Assembly: GCF_014489615.1 (NCBI RefSeq)
Contig: NZ_CP060825.1
Coordinates: 3,296,001-3,360,000, forward strand
DNA length: 64,000 nucleotides
From: Streptomyces genisteinicus
Lineage (GTDB): Bacteria > Actinomycetota > Actinomycetes > Streptomycetales > Streptomycetaceae
Reading direction: 5' to 3'
Every line of letters begins with the position of its first letter. Positions within the stretch are counted from its first letter, which is position 1. The notes under the pieces were generated by a model, which saw only the letters and a list, made by a program, of their open reading frames with translations, made no database searches and was not told the origin of the DNA. Position numbers and translations under genes: made by a program. Below are positions 27,615 through 36,123 of the stretch, one piece after another.

Positions 27615-28613
27615 TCACCCGAAGATCAACCACACGACCCCGTAGCTCAGCGCGGCCACCGCCGCCGCCGCCGGCATCGTGATGAACCACCCGAGGATGA
27701 TGTTCTTCGCCACGCCCCAGCGCACCGCGTTGATCCGCTTGGTCGCGCCGACGCCCATGATCGCCGAGGTGATCACGTGTGTCGTCGAGATCGGCGCGTG
27801 GAACAGGAACGCCGAGCCGAACATGATCGACGCGCCGGTGGTCTCCGCCGCGAACCCCTGCGGCGGGTCCAGCTCGATGATCTTGCGGCCGAGGGTCCGC
27901 ATGATGCGCCAGCCACCCGCGTACGTGCCCAGCGACAGCATCACGGCACACGCGATCTTGACCCAGACGGGAATCTCGTCGCCGGCCTGCTCGACGTCCG
28001 CGATCACCAGCGCCATGACCACGATGCCCATGGTCTTCTGCGCGTCCTGGAGACCGTGGCCCAGCGCCATGCCCGCCGCGGAGACGGTCTGGGCGATGCG
28101 GAAGCCGCGCTTCGCCTTGTGCGGGTTGGTCCGCCGGAACATCCACATGATGGCGACCATCACCAGATAGCCGCAGATCAGGCCGACGAACGGGGAGACG
28201 AACATCGGAATGACGATCTTCTCCAGCACGCCGGTCCAGATCACGTCCGTCCCGCCGGCGAGCGCCGCGCCGACCATGCCGCCGAAGAGGGCGTGGGAGG
28301 ACGAGGACGGCAGGCCGAAGTACCAGGTGACCAGGTTCCAGACGATCGCGCCGACCAGGGCGGCGAACAGGATGCCCATGCCGCGGTCGCCGTGCGGGGT
28401 CTCGATGAGCCCTTCGCTGACGGTCTTGGCGACGCCCTGTCCGAGGAAGGCCCCCGCGAGGTTCATGACCGCGGCCATCGCCAGCGCCACGCGCGGTGTC
28501 AGCGCGCGGGTGGAGACGGAGGTCGCGATCGCGTTCGCGGAGTCGTGGAACCCGTTGGTGTAGGTGAATCCGAGCGCGACACCAATGGTCACGATCAGGG
28601 CAAAGGTGTCCAC
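27615..28613 (-). CDS. pitH1: Low-affinity inorganic phosphate transporter PitH1
   Basis: 332-residue PiT-family carrier that imports metal-phosphate using the proton gradient. About ten membrane segments. Both inverted PiT signatures are present: GFTYTNGFHDSANAIATSVS near the N-terminus and GASIMFGSAFLFHAPISTTH near the C-terminus. GTG 28613 starts 5 bp after the DUF47 gene stop and has GGAG in the end of that gene. The arrangement matches S. coelicolor SCO4137-SCO4138, where this carrier supports uptake in phosphate-rich conditions. Confidence 0.95.
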   Translation of the reverse strand: MDTFALIVTIGVALGFTYTNGFHDSANAIATSVSTRALTPRVALAMAAVMNLAGAFLGQGVAKTVSEGLIETPHGDRGMGILFAALVGAIVWNLVTWYFGLPSSSSHALFGGMVGAALAGGTDVIWTGVLEKIVIPMFVSPFVGLICGYLVMVAIMWMFRRTNPHKAKRGFRIAQTVSAAGMALGHGLQDAQKTMGIVVMALVIADVEQAGDEIPVWVKIACAVMLSLGTYAGGWRIMRTLGRKIIELDPPQGFAAETTGASIMFGSAFLFHAPISTTHVITSAIMGVGATKRINAVRWGVAKNIILGWFITMPAAAAVAALSYGVVWLIFG

Positions 28614-28618
28614 GAAGC

Positions 28619-29239
28619 TCAGGACTCCTTGACCGCGATGGTCTCCACCGTGTTCGCCACGTGCTCGAACGCGTCCGCGGCCTCTTCGAGCACGTCGACG
28701 ATCTGCTTGAGCTTGAGCACCTCGATGGCGTCGTACTTGCCGTTGAAGAGGTGGGCGAGCAGCTTGCGGTGGATCTGGTCGGCCTGGTTCTCCAGGCGGT
28801 TGACCTCGATCCAGTACTCGGTGAGGTTGTCCATGGTCCGCAGGTGCGGCATGGCCTCGGCGGTCAGCTCGGCGGCCCTCGCGAGGACCTCGATCTGCTG
28901 CTCGACGCCCTTGGGGAGTTCCTCGACGTTGTAGAGGACGACGAGGTCGACGGCCTCTTCCATGAAGTCCATGATGTCGTCGAGGGACGACGCGAGGGAG
29001 TAGATGTCCTCACGGTCGAACGGCGTGATGAACGAGGAGTTCAGCTGGTGGAAGATCGCATGGGTCGCGTCGTCCCCGGCGTGCTCCGCCGCCCGCATCC
29101 GCTCCGCGATCTCGGCCCGGGCGGAGGACTCCGCTCCGAGCAGTTCCATCAGGAGCTTCGAGCCCGTGACGATGTTGTCCGCGGATGCGGCGAACATGTC
29201 GTAGAAGCTCGTCTCCCTGGGGGTCAGACGAAATCGCAC
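28619..29239 (-). CDS. DUF47 / PhoU-like partner of PitH1
   Basis: 206 residues, entirely helical, of the DUF47 (PhoU_div, TIGR00153-like) family. These proteins are encoded directly before PiT carriers and are thought to regulate their activity. Acidic E/D-rich helices (FDREDIYSLASSLDDIMDFM; DVLEEAADAFEHVANTVE) resemble the metal-binding clusters of PhoU. GTG 29239 follows GAGGA. It is the first gene of a two-gene operon with pitH1 and is divergent from csoR. Confidence 0.94.
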   Translation of the reverse strand: MRFRLTPRETSFYDMFAASADNIVTGSKLLMELLGAESSARAEIAERMRAAEHAGDDATHAIFHQLNSSFITPFDREDIYSLASSLDDIMDFMEEAVDLVVLYNVEELPKGVEQQIEVLARAAELTAEAMPHLRTMDNLTEYWIEVNRLENQADQIHRKLLAHLFNGKYDAIEVLKLKQIVDVLEEAADAFEHVANTVETIAVKES

Positions 29240-29276
29240 GTGGGGTCCTCGGGGTGCTCTGGTTTTGGTCAGGCTG

Positions 29277-29282
29277 ATGCTA
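29277..29282 (-). promoter_or_regulatory. Candidate -10 for the DUF47-pitH1 operon
   Basis: On the minus strand TTAGCC, 18 bases, then TAGCAT (29282-29277), about 38 bases before the GTG start. This is a reasonable housekeeping-type promoter. Confidence 0.4.
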
Positions 29283-29384
29283 GGCGCATCATCCGGCCAC
29301 GGCTAACCGGCGACAACCCAGTGTCGCCCATCAACCGACGCGATCCGCACAGACCCCCACCGATTTCCCTGTGATTCGATACCA

Positions 29385-29403
29385 TATACCCATGAGGGGT
29401 ATA
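29385..29403 (+). promoter_or_regulatory. CsoR operator upstream of csoR
   Basis: TATACCC-ATGAG-GGGTATA is a perfect 7-bp inverted repeat, and an overlapping GGGGTATACATACCCC follows at 29396-29411. Copper-responsive CsoR repressors bind ATACCC..GGGTAT-type sites, so autoregulation of the gene starting at 29435 is expected. Confidence 0.8.
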
Positions 29404-29434
29404 CATACCCCTTTCAGGACAACGGGAGGACGCG

Positions 29435-29779
29435 ATGACGACCACCGAGGCGGCCGGCCCCCCGGTCACCGGACACGAGACCGACCACGATCACGGCGTG
29501 CACGGCTACCACAAGCAGAAGGACGAGCACCTCAAGCGGCTGCGCCGGATCGAGGGGCAGATCAGGGGCCTGCAGCGGATGGTCGACGAGGACGTCTACT
29601 GCATCGACATACTCACCCAGGTCTCGGCGTCGACGAAGGCGCTCCAGTCCTTCGCGCTCCAGCTGCTGGAGGAGCACCTCCGCCACTGCGTCGCGGACGC
29701 CGCGGTGAAGGGCGGCGACGAGATCGACGCCAAGGTCGAAGAGGCGACGAAGGCGATCGCCCGCCTGCTGCGCACCTGA
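29435..29779 (+). CDS. csoR: Copper-sensing repressor CsoR
   Basis: 114 residues of the CsoR/RcnR family. The copper ligands are Cys56 (VYCIDIL), His81 and Cys85 (EEHLRHC); the 25- and 4-residue spacings equal those of M. tuberculosis CsoR. Residues 27-50 form the basic first helix (KQKDEHLKRLRRIEGQIRGL). The N-terminal tail has extra His (HETDHDHGVHGYH). Cu(I) binding releases DNA. ATG 29435 follows GGGAGG. In Streptomyces the repressor gene stands apart from copZ/copA, as here, and controls them in trans. Confidence 0.96.
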   Translation: MTTTEAAGPPVTGHETDHDHGVHGYHKQKDEHLKRLRRIEGQIRGLQRMVDEDVYCIDILTQVSASTKALQSFALQLLEEHLRHCVADAAVKGGDEIDAKVEEATKAIARLLRT

Positions 29780-30023
29780 CCCGGGAAGCCGTCCGAGCCG
29801 TCCCGTTGCATCCCGTTGCATCCTGTTCCGCCGGAGACCGCCGCGTCGCCGGCGGAACCCGCGCGATTGGCTTGATCCCGACGATCGGCCGCACTCCTCG
29901 AACCGTCTCCCCGGAGCCCGAGCCGGAGCCGCCGCCGGAAGCTCGGCCGGTGCGGGAGTCGCGAGACCGCCGTCACGGAGACCGGTTCCTGGTCCGGGCG
30001 ATCCGCGCCGGTGGCACGGAGAC

Positions 30024-30212
30024 TCAGCGACGTGACGGTCCGGACGGGACCCCGGCTCCCGCCGTGCCCCACAGCACCTCGTCGATACGGGCCGGGCTCA
30101 GCCGCTCCTCGTCCACGGCCGAGGCTGCGGCGATCATGAGCTCGCCGCAGAGCTCGATCTCGGCGAGGGCCACGCAGTCGTCCTGGACTGTCGTCGTACT
30201 GGGCGGAGCCAC
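30024..30212 (-). CDS. Small conserved Streptomyces protein, unknown function
   Basis: 62 residues from GTG 30212 behind GAGGTG. It begins MAPPSTTTVQDDCVALAEIE and ends GAGVPSGPSRR. Two Cys (DDCVALAEIELCGEL) lie eight residues apart on a predicted helix. No signal or membrane segment. Similar small proteins are found across the genus; no function is known to me. The good ribosome binding site and coherent composition support it being real. Confidence 0.65.
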   Translation of the reverse strand: MAPPSTTTVQDDCVALAEIELCGELMIAAASAVDEERLSPARIDEVLWGTAGAGVPSGPSRR

Positions 30213-30366
30213 GTGCCGTCACCTCTTCCGGCCGATGTCGGTCCCAGGCTAAGGACCGGATGGCGCAAAGCGCATGGCACGTCCGGACCATTTGCGTCCT
30301 GGCCTTCCCGGGTGCCCCCGGGCCCTCCGGCCCGTCCGCCGCACCTCTCCGGAGCCGTGCACGGCG

Positions 30367-31188
30367 TCAGACGCCGACCTTCCCGGTGTAGATGTCCTCA
30401 CGGGCCGGCAGCCGCACCACGACCGGTTCCCCGAAGTCGAAGAGGACCGTGGTGGACGTCACGGCCACCTCCCGGCCCTCGTTGGCGAAGGTGAACCGGT
30501 GGCGGACCTTGCGCAGCAGCCCCGACTCGTCGAGATAGGCGTCGAACGGCACGGCACGGTTGGCGAACCCTTTCGCCGCCGCCGACAGCGCCGCCCGTGC
30601 GTGCGGCCGCGCGGCACGCGCCGCACGGCCGATGTCCGTGGTGCCGCGGAAGTGGCGCACCCGCTCGCCGTCGAGCTCGGTCTCGCCGACGAAGGTGACC
30701 TGCTCGGCGCCGCGCAGCAGTTCGGCCGCCGCGAGCGGGTCGGTCGCCCCGCCGGTGACCAGATTCCCGTCGTCGAGAGCGGTCGTGTCCACCCGGACCC
30801 ATTTGTCGGCGGGGACACCGGCACCCCGGTTCTTCATGTAGAGCGCGCCGGGGACGAGCAGTTCGGTGATCGGCGCGTGCCGGTCGGCGCCCGCGGGGTC
30901 CGGCGGCAGGACGACCGTCAGCCGGCCGGTGCGGCGGGCGAAGTCGTAGCCGCCGTCGCCGCGGATGGTGACCCGCGTGCCGCCGGTGGCCATCTCCATC
31001 GCCGTGCGCGCACGGGAGCTGCGCGCCCGCTCCAGGGCGTCCGCCGCACGGACGACCTCGTCGACGCCGCCGTCGCCGTCGTCGGCGACGGCCCCCGCGT
31101 TCGAACACCCGGTGGCCGCCATCACCCCCATCACGGTCGCCGCGACGGCCATCGTTCCGCCCCTGCGTCTGTGCTGCTGCGCCACCAT
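30367..31188 (-). CDS. LppX/LprG-like lipoprotein
   Basis: 273 residues from ATG 31188. The signal peptide ends in a lipobox (MAATGC, Cys about residue 28), so it is anchored outside the membrane. The remaining domain (about 45-265; ARTAMEMATGGTRVTIRGDG, LDGERVRHFRGTTDIG, GLLRKVRHRFTFANEG) has the beta-sheet layout of LolA-fold lipoproteins such as LppX/LprG, which bind lipids in mycobacteria. The lipid-carrier role is an inference. It stands alone on the minus strand, divergent from the 54-residue gene at 31346. Confidence 0.82.
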   Translation of the reverse strand: MVAQQHRRRGGTMAVAATVMGVMAATGCSNAGAVADDGDGGVDEVVRAADALERARSSRARTAMEMATGGTRVTIRGDGGYDFARRTGRLTVVLPPDPAGADRHAPITELLVPGALYMKNRGAGVPADKWVRVDTTALDDGNLVTGGATDPLAAAELLRGAEQVTFVGETELDGERVRHFRGTTDIGRAARAARPHARAALSAAAKGFANRAVPFDAYLDESGLLRKVRHRFTFANEGREVAVTSTTVLFDFGEPVVVRLPAREDIYTGKVGV

Positions 31189-31333
31189 CGCCTGTCAACC
31201 CCCAGAACGGGACCACTGCTTGGGGGCCGCCCCCACTCCTCGGCCCGCGGCCCGGGGACGCCCCTCTTCCCTAACGACGGCCCCCGCGACCCGTCACGCC
31301 GCGGGCGCCATCCCGGCGGGCCGCACCGGGCAG

Positions 31334-31339
31334 TACCGT
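31334..31339 (+). promoter_or_regulatory. Candidate -10 for leaderless small gene
   Basis: TACCGT then GGACCC directly before GTG 31346, identical to the arrangement upstream of mshD. Confidence 0.45.
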
Positions 31340-31345
31340 GGACCC

Positions 31346-31510
31346 GTGCCCCAGCAGGACCCGGGCGCCGGGAGCCCGGCGCATCTGACCACCACCGTCG
31401 AACGCGGTTCCTTCGCCGTCGCCCGCTGCACCTGCGGCTGGTCGGGACCGGCGCGCCGGTCCCGGGACCGCGCCCGCACGGACGCCCGCGGCCACGCGGA
31501 ATCCCCCTGA
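31346..31510 (+). CDS. 54-residue conserved small protein with CxCGW motif
   Basis: From GTG 31346 the translation reads MPQQDPGAGSPAHLTTTVERG, then SFAVARCTCGWSGPARRSRD and an Arg/Ala/His tail to TGA 31510. The Cys-x-Cys-Gly-Trp motif followed by Arg-rich residues resembles small actinobacterial proteins; zinc or nucleic-acid binding is possible but unproven. There is no ribosome binding site; a -10-like TACCGT six bases upstream suggests a leaderless mRNA. Confidence 0.65.
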   Translation: MPQQDPGAGSPAHLTTTVERGSFAVARCTCGWSGPARRSRDRARTDARGHAESP

Positions 31511-31680
31511 GCCACCGGCCGACGACGTGCGCTCGGCCCCTGCCTCCCGCCGCCGCCCCCGTCGACCGGCACAGCGCCTCCGCCCGGAACGGTCCCTCCC
31601 CCCGACACCTCCGCCCCGGTACCCTCCCCGCCCGGAACCCGCGGCCTGCCGCGACCGTCTTCTCCGCCACAGGAGGCCTC

Positions 31681-33267
31681 ATGGACCGGCGCACGCTGCT
31701 CACCACCGCCCTCGCCCTCACCACCTCGGCGACCGCCGCCGCCTGCACGGGCGGCGGCCCGTCCGGTGCCGGCGGCACCGACGGCGCCCCGCCGTCCCCG
31801 GGCCGCCCCGCCAGCCGCACCCCCGCGAGCCGCACCCCCGGGGGCGGCGCGGGCGACTGGGCGGCACTCGCCCGCGGGCTGGACGGGCAGCTGGTGCTGC
31901 CGGGCGATGCCGACTGGGCGAGCGCCCGGCAGCTCTACAACACCCGCTTCGACGGCCTGAGACCGGCGGCCGTCGCCTACGTGGCGGGCGAGGACGACGT
32001 CCGGGAGTGCCTGGCGTACGCCCGGGCGCACGGGGTCCCGGTGTCGGTCCGCAACGGAGGCCACTCCTACGGCGGCTGGTCGTCGGGGACCGGCCGGCTC
32101 GTCGTCGACGTGTCCTCGCTCGACGAGGTGCGCGCCGACGGCACCGTCGGCGCGGGCGCGAAGCTCTCGGGCGTGTACCGGGGGCTGGCCCGCAGCGGGC
32201 GGACGATCCCGGGCGGTTCCTGCCCGACGGTCGGCGTGTCCGGGCTCGCCCTCGGCGGCGGGCACGGGGTGGTGTCCCGCGCCTACGGGCTGACCTGCGA
32301 CTCCATGACGGAGGCGACGATCGTGACCGCCGACGGCACCGTCAGGACCGCGAGCGCCGACGCCGACCGGGACCTCCACTGGGCCCTGCGCGGCGGCGGC
32401 ACCGCGGGCTTCGGGGTGGTCACCCGGTTCCGTTTCCGCACCCGTCCGGCGCCGCCGACCGTCGCCGCCTACCTGAACTGGCCCTGGTCGAAGGCCGCGG
32501 CAGTGCTGACGGCCTGGCAGCGGTGGGGCCCCGGGCTGCCGGACGAGATCTGGTCGTCGGCGACCGTGAACGCGGGGCCCGGCGGCGTTCCCCCGACGCT
32601 GTCGGTGATGGCCCTCACCCTCGGCGACGAGGCCGGGCTGCGCGACGCGGTCGACCGGCTCGCGGACGCCGCGGGCTCCTCGGCGTCGTCCGTCGCCCTG
32701 CGCCCGCGCTCCTATCTGGACGCGATGCTCGCCGCCGCGGGCTGCCTCGGCCTCGACGAGGAGCAGTGCCGGCTGCCGGGCACCACCCCGGGCCGCGGGC
32801 CGGGCGGCACACTGCCGCGCGAGACCTACGCGTCGGCGTCCGACTTCTTCGACCGGGACCTGTCCGGCGGCGGGGTGGGCGCCCTGGTCGCGGCCGCCGA
32901 GGCGTTCACCCGTATCCCGGCGGGCCGGGGCGCGGCCGACGGCAGTGTGCTGCTGACCGCGCTCGGCGGCGCGGTGAACCGTGTCGACCCGCTGGCGACG
33001 TCCTTCGTGCACCGCCGCTCACGGGTCCTGGCCCAGTACATAGGGGCCTGGCGGCCCGGCACCCCGGGCACCGAGGCCCTGGCCTGGCTCCGGGACACCC
33101 GTTCGGCGATGCGGCGGTACGCCACCGGCGCGGCGTACCAGAACTACGCGGACCCACAGCTCACCGACTGGCGCCGGGCCTACTACGGCCCGGCGGCCGA
33201 CCGTCTCGCCCGCCTCAGGCGCCGCTACGACCCGGACGGGGTCTTCGACCACCCGCAGGCGGTCTGA
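31681..33267 (+). CDS. Exported FAD-dependent oxidoreductase, BBE type
   Basis: 528 residues. The N-terminus MDRRTLLTTALALTTSATAAAC is a signal (Tat-like or lipoprotein-like, AAAC being an atypical lipobox), followed by a Gly/Ser/Pro linker. The FAD domain begins about residue 85. Both residues used for bicovalent flavin attachment are present: His128 (VRNGGHSYGG) and Cys181 (IPGGSCPTVGVSG). The berberine-bridge-enzyme C-terminus is QNYADPQLTDWRRAYYG. Relatives oxidise oligosaccharides or secondary metabolites. ATG 31681 is chosen from the signal peptide; the longer open frame upstream is not coding-like. Confidence 0.92.
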   Translation: MDRRTLLTTALALTTSATAAACTGGGPSGAGGTDGAPPSPGRPASRTPASRTPGGGAGDWAALARGLDGQLVLPGDADWASARQLYNTRFDGLRPAAVAYVAGEDDVRECLAYARAHGVPVSVRNGGHSYGGWSSGTGRLVVDVSSLDEVRADGTVGAGAKLSGVYRGLARSGRTIPGGSCPTVGVSGLALGGGHGVVSRAYGLTCDSMTEATIVTADGTVRTASADADRDLHWALRGGGTAGFGVVTRFRFRTRPAPPTVAAYLNWPWSKAAAVLTAWQRWGPGLPDEIWSSATVNAGPGGVPPTLSVMALTLGDEAGLRDAVDRLADAAGSSASSVALRPRSYLDAMLAAAGCLGLDEEQCRLPGTTPGRGPGGTLPRETYASASDFFDRDLSGGGVGALVAAAEAFTRIPAGRGAADGSVLLTALGGAVNRVDPLATSFVHRRSRVLAQYIGAWRPGTPGTEALAWLRDTRSAMRRYATGAAYQNYADPQLTDWRRAYYGPAADRLARLRRRYDPDGVFDHPQAV

Positions 33268-33354
33268 CCTGCGGGTCCGTCCGACGGGCGGGTGCGTCCG
33301 ACCGGCGGCCGCGTCACGAGGAGAGCGACCGCCCGGGCGGGCGTCCCGCCGGAG

Positions 33355-34095
33355 CTACGCGGCCAGGCCGTTGGCGTCCGGGCCGGTGTCCTCGGTCCGG
33401 GGGTCGGGGATGTCCAGCGGCTCCACCCGCCGTGCGCTGCCCGCGCGGCGGGAGCGCACCAGCCGGCCCAGCACACGGGAGCCGGCCACCGCCGACACCA
33501 CCGGGGTGAGCAGCGCCAGCGCGAGCGGGGCGAGCAGCAGGGCCACGGCGGTGCCGAGGGCGAAGCCGCCGATCACGTCGGTCGGGTAGTGCACGCCCAT
33601 GTAGACGCGGCAGAAGCCCTCGGCGAAGGCGAGACCCAGCGCCGCCATGCCGAAGCGGCGGTGGGCGACGAAGAGCGCGGCGGCGATGGCCATCGCCATC
33701 GTGGAGTGGTCGCTGACGAAGGAGAAGTCGGTCTTGCCCTGGACCAGGACCTCCAGGCCCTCGTGGTCGTTGAAGGGCCGGGGGCGTTCGACGAAGCCGC
33801 GGATGGGGATGTTGATCAGCAGCGCGATGCCCGCGGCCAGGGGAGCCCAGACCAGGCTCGCCACGGCCACGACCGAGTCCTCCGCGGTACCGCGGCGGCG
33901 GACGCTCCACCAGCACCAGAGCGCCACCAGGACGAGCGCCAGCATGATCCCGTACTCGCCGACGAACTCCATGGTCCGGTCGAACCAGCCGGGTGCGTCC
34001 TTCGCCAGGCCGTTGATGTCGTAGAGCAGGCTGACGTCGGGATTCATCGAATCCCTCGACTCCGTCAGGGGGAACCCGATTGCGAGTCCAGCCAT
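33355..34095 (-). CDS. PAP2 family membrane phosphatase
   Basis: 246 residues from ATG 34095 (MAGLAIGFPLTESRDS); ATG 34047 (MNPDVSLLYDING) is an alternative with a better GAGGGA site. About five or six membrane segments. The three PAP2 motifs are present: RGFVERPRPF, FSFVSDHSTMAMA and CRVYMGVHYPTDVIGG, with the two catalytic His. Family members dephosphorylate lipid phosphates such as undecaprenyl pyrophosphate or phosphatidic acid at the outer membrane face. Convergent with the flavoenzyme gene. Confidence 0.9.
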   Translation of the reverse strand: MAGLAIGFPLTESRDSMNPDVSLLYDINGLAKDAPGWFDRTMEFVGEYGIMLALVLVALWCWWSVRRRGTAEDSVVAVASLVWAPLAAGIALLINIPIRGFVERPRPFNDHEGLEVLVQGKTDFSFVSDHSTMAMAIAAALFVAHRRFGMAALGLAFAEGFCRVYMGVHYPTDVIGGFALGTAVALLLAPLALALLTPVVSAVAGSRVLGRLVRSRRAGSARRVEPLDIPDPRTEDTGPDANGLAA

Positions 34096-34352
34096 CTGCC
34101 GCGGCCCCTTGCCTTGTTGCCTGCCGGCGCGCGTCCTGCGCGCCGCTCTCCCAACCCCCGTGGTCGGTCGGGTGTGTGCTGCATGGTCAGTGCGGCGGCC
34201 TCCCTGACCAGGGAACGACACGGACCCCGGCCTCGTTCCACCCTCCACCGAACGATCACCATGACGTTATCGAAGAGTGACACGTCGTCGCAGCTCAGGA
34301 CCCTGCCGCCAGGGGCGCTTTCCAGCCACTCGGATGGGCCACGGCGTCCGGC

Positions 34353-35366
34353 TCAGGTCCCGGGGAGCGCGGTCGGCAGAGCCGCCGCGCCGTCCTTGGT
34401 CACCCGGGTCGCGCCGAAGTAGTCCGGGGTGTCGATCTTGTCGAAGCGGATCACCGCACCGGTGTACGGGGCGTTGATCATATAGCCGCCGCCGACGTAG
34501 AGGCCGACGTGGCGGATCGCCCGGGAGTTCGTCAGGTCGTCGGAGAAGAACACCAGGTCCCCGGGGAGCAGTTCGTCGCGCGAGGGATGCGGACCCGCGT
34601 TGTACTGGTCGTTGGCGACCCGCGGCAGCTCGATGTCGACCGTGCGGTACGCGGCCTGGGTGAGACCGGAGCAGTCGAACCTGCCGCCCTGCTCGGGCGT
34701 TCCGTTGCCGCCCCACAGGTACTTGGTGCCGAGCTTCTGCTGGGCGAAGTAGATGGCCCCGGCGGCCTGCCGGGAGGGCTCGACCCGCCCGACCGGGCGG
34801 GCGAAGCTCTTCTCCAGGGTGCGGATGACCTTCACGTAGTTCTGCGTCTCGCGGTAGGGCGGGACGCCGCCGTACTTGATGACGGCGTAGGCGCCGGCGT
34901 TGTACGCGGCCAGCATGTTGTCGGTCGGGTCGCCCGGCGCCTTGCGAACATATCCGGCCAGTTCGCAGTCGTAGGAGGCGGCCGACGGGATCGCGTCGGC
35001 CGGATCCCAGACGTCGCGGTCCCCGTCCTTGTCGCCGTCGATGCCGTGGGTCGCCCAGGTGCCCGGGATGAACTGCGCGATGCCCTGCGCCGCGGCATGG
35101 CTCTGCGCCCTCGGGTTCCAGCCGCTCTCCTGGTAGAGCTGGGCCGCCAGCAGGGCCGGGTTGATCGCGGGGCAGAGGTTGCCCCACTTCTGGACCAGCG
35201 CCTGGTACCGCGCGGGGACGGCGCCCTTCGCCAGCCCCACCGCGCCGCCCTTGGAGTCGCCCCCGAAGATGCCGGCCGCGGCCGAGTAGGTGCCGACGAC
35301 GAGCAGCGCGACGAACAGCAGGGCGCCGCCGAAGCCGACCCCGGCGACCAGCCACGCCTTACGCAC
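34353..35366 (-). CDS. Bifunctional cell-wall hydrolase: SLT lysozyme plus NlpC/P60 peptidase
   Basis: 337 residues from GTG 35366 behind AAGGGTGG. A membrane anchor (VAGVGFGGALLFVALLVVGTY) precedes a lytic transglycosylase-like domain (about 60-190) with Glu80 in QLYQESGWNP and AQGIAQFIPGTW. The C-terminal NlpC/P60 domain (about 205-325) has catalytic Cys232 (RFDCSGLTQ) and His286 (IRHVGLYVGGG). It should cleave both glycan and peptide in peptidoglycan. Similar two-domain proteins occur in actinobacterial conjugation systems and in growth-related wall turnover. It stands alone here, about 14 kb from the cmd cluster. Confidence 0.92.
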   Translation of the reverse strand: MRKAWLVAGVGFGGALLFVALLVVGTYSAAAGIFGGDSKGGAVGLAKGAVPARYQALVQKWGNLCPAINPALLAAQLYQESGWNPRAQSHAAAQGIAQFIPGTWATHGIDGDKDGDRDVWDPADAIPSAASYDCELAGYVRKAPGDPTDNMLAAYNAGAYAVIKYGGVPPYRETQNYVKVIRTLEKSFARPVGRVEPSRQAAGAIYFAQQKLGTKYLWGGNGTPEQGGRFDCSGLTQAAYRTVDIELPRVANDQYNAGPHPSRDELLPGDLVFFSDDLTNSRAIRHVGLYVGGGYMINAPYTGAVIRFDKIDTPDYFGATRVTKDGAAALPTALPGT

Positions 35367-35621
35367 CGTCAACCACCCTTCGCCGCACGGTAGTAGCCCG
35401 ACCCGGAAGTCAGTGTAGGAGGCGAAGGGCCCCGTGCGGAGGACGACGACCCCCCGAGTTCGTACCTGGCCGGAAGGGTTAAGCTCCAGGCCAAGTCGGG
35501 CCGGGCGGGCCGCGATGCCGGCACCTGACCACTGCCGGCCGCAGAGCGGCCCCGTCCCCGCCCCGCCCTGCCGCGTCCGCACACCGGGTTCCGGCAGGCA
35601 GAGATACAGGGGGAGTACACG

Positions 35622-35894
35622 ATGACAGCGGCGCACGACGCCCATCCGTTTCCCGTGTCGGTGGACACCGGGAAACTCGACCTGCTCACCGGCCGGGAGC
35701 GCGAAGTGCTGCGCCATCTGGCCAGGGGCAGGACCAACCGCGTCCTCGCCGGGCAGCTCGGGATCGCCGAGCGGACCCTGCGGGCGCACATCACCAGCAT
35801 CGTCCGGAAGCTGGACGTCGGATCGCGGTTCGAGGCGAGCCTCGTCGCGGTCCAGCATCACGACACCTTGGCCGAGGACGCCATCGCCTCCTGA
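35622..35894 (+). CDS. Small LuxR-type HTH regulator
   Basis: 90 residues from ATG 35622 behind AGGGGGAG. Nearly the whole protein is a LuxR/NarL-type HTH (LTGREREVLRHLARGRTNRV, then LGIAERTLRAHITSIVRKLD). No receiver or sensor domain is attached, so it is a stand-alone DNA-binding unit. Overlapping hairpins start at its stop codon, and the peptide-SdpA-SdpB-like genes follow, making it a candidate local regulator of that cassette. Confidence 0.87.
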   Translation: MTAAHDAHPFPVSVDTGKLDLLTGREREVLRHLARGRTNRVLAGQLGIAERTLRAHITSIVRKLDVGSRFEASLVAVQHHDTLAEDAIAS

Positions 35895-35918
35895 GGCGAT
35901 GCCGCATCGGGCATCGCC
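35882..35918 (+). promoter_or_regulatory. Two mutually exclusive hairpins
   Basis: CATCGCCTC (35882-35890) pairs with GAGGCGATG (35893-35901). Alternatively GGCGATGCC (35895-35903) pairs with GGCATCGCC (35910-35918). The two stems share bases, so only one can form. They overlap the stop of the LuxR-type gene. Another long stem lies at 36028-36055 (CCACCCCA/TGGGGTGG), ahead of the peptide gene. Confidence 0.5.
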
Positions 35919-36123
35919 GTAACCGGTCATGCCCCAGGCGGCCATGCCGCATCAGGCGACGCCTCAAGAGGCAATGGAGCGCGCCGCCCCCGCGCGGCAG
36001 GCTCGGAGCCGCAGCCCGAACCGTCCACCACCCCACGCGATGCGGTGTGGGGTGGCGGGCAGGGCTGTGCCCGTAACCGGGCGGTCCGTCCACGGGCCGT
36101 CCGATCCAAGGTGAGGAATATCC

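Noticed and set aside
34065..34283. 72-codon minus-strand frame overlapping the PAP2 start
   Set aside because: No ribosome binding site, Arg/Pro/Gly-rich composition, and it overlaps the likely start of the PAP2 gene in another frame.
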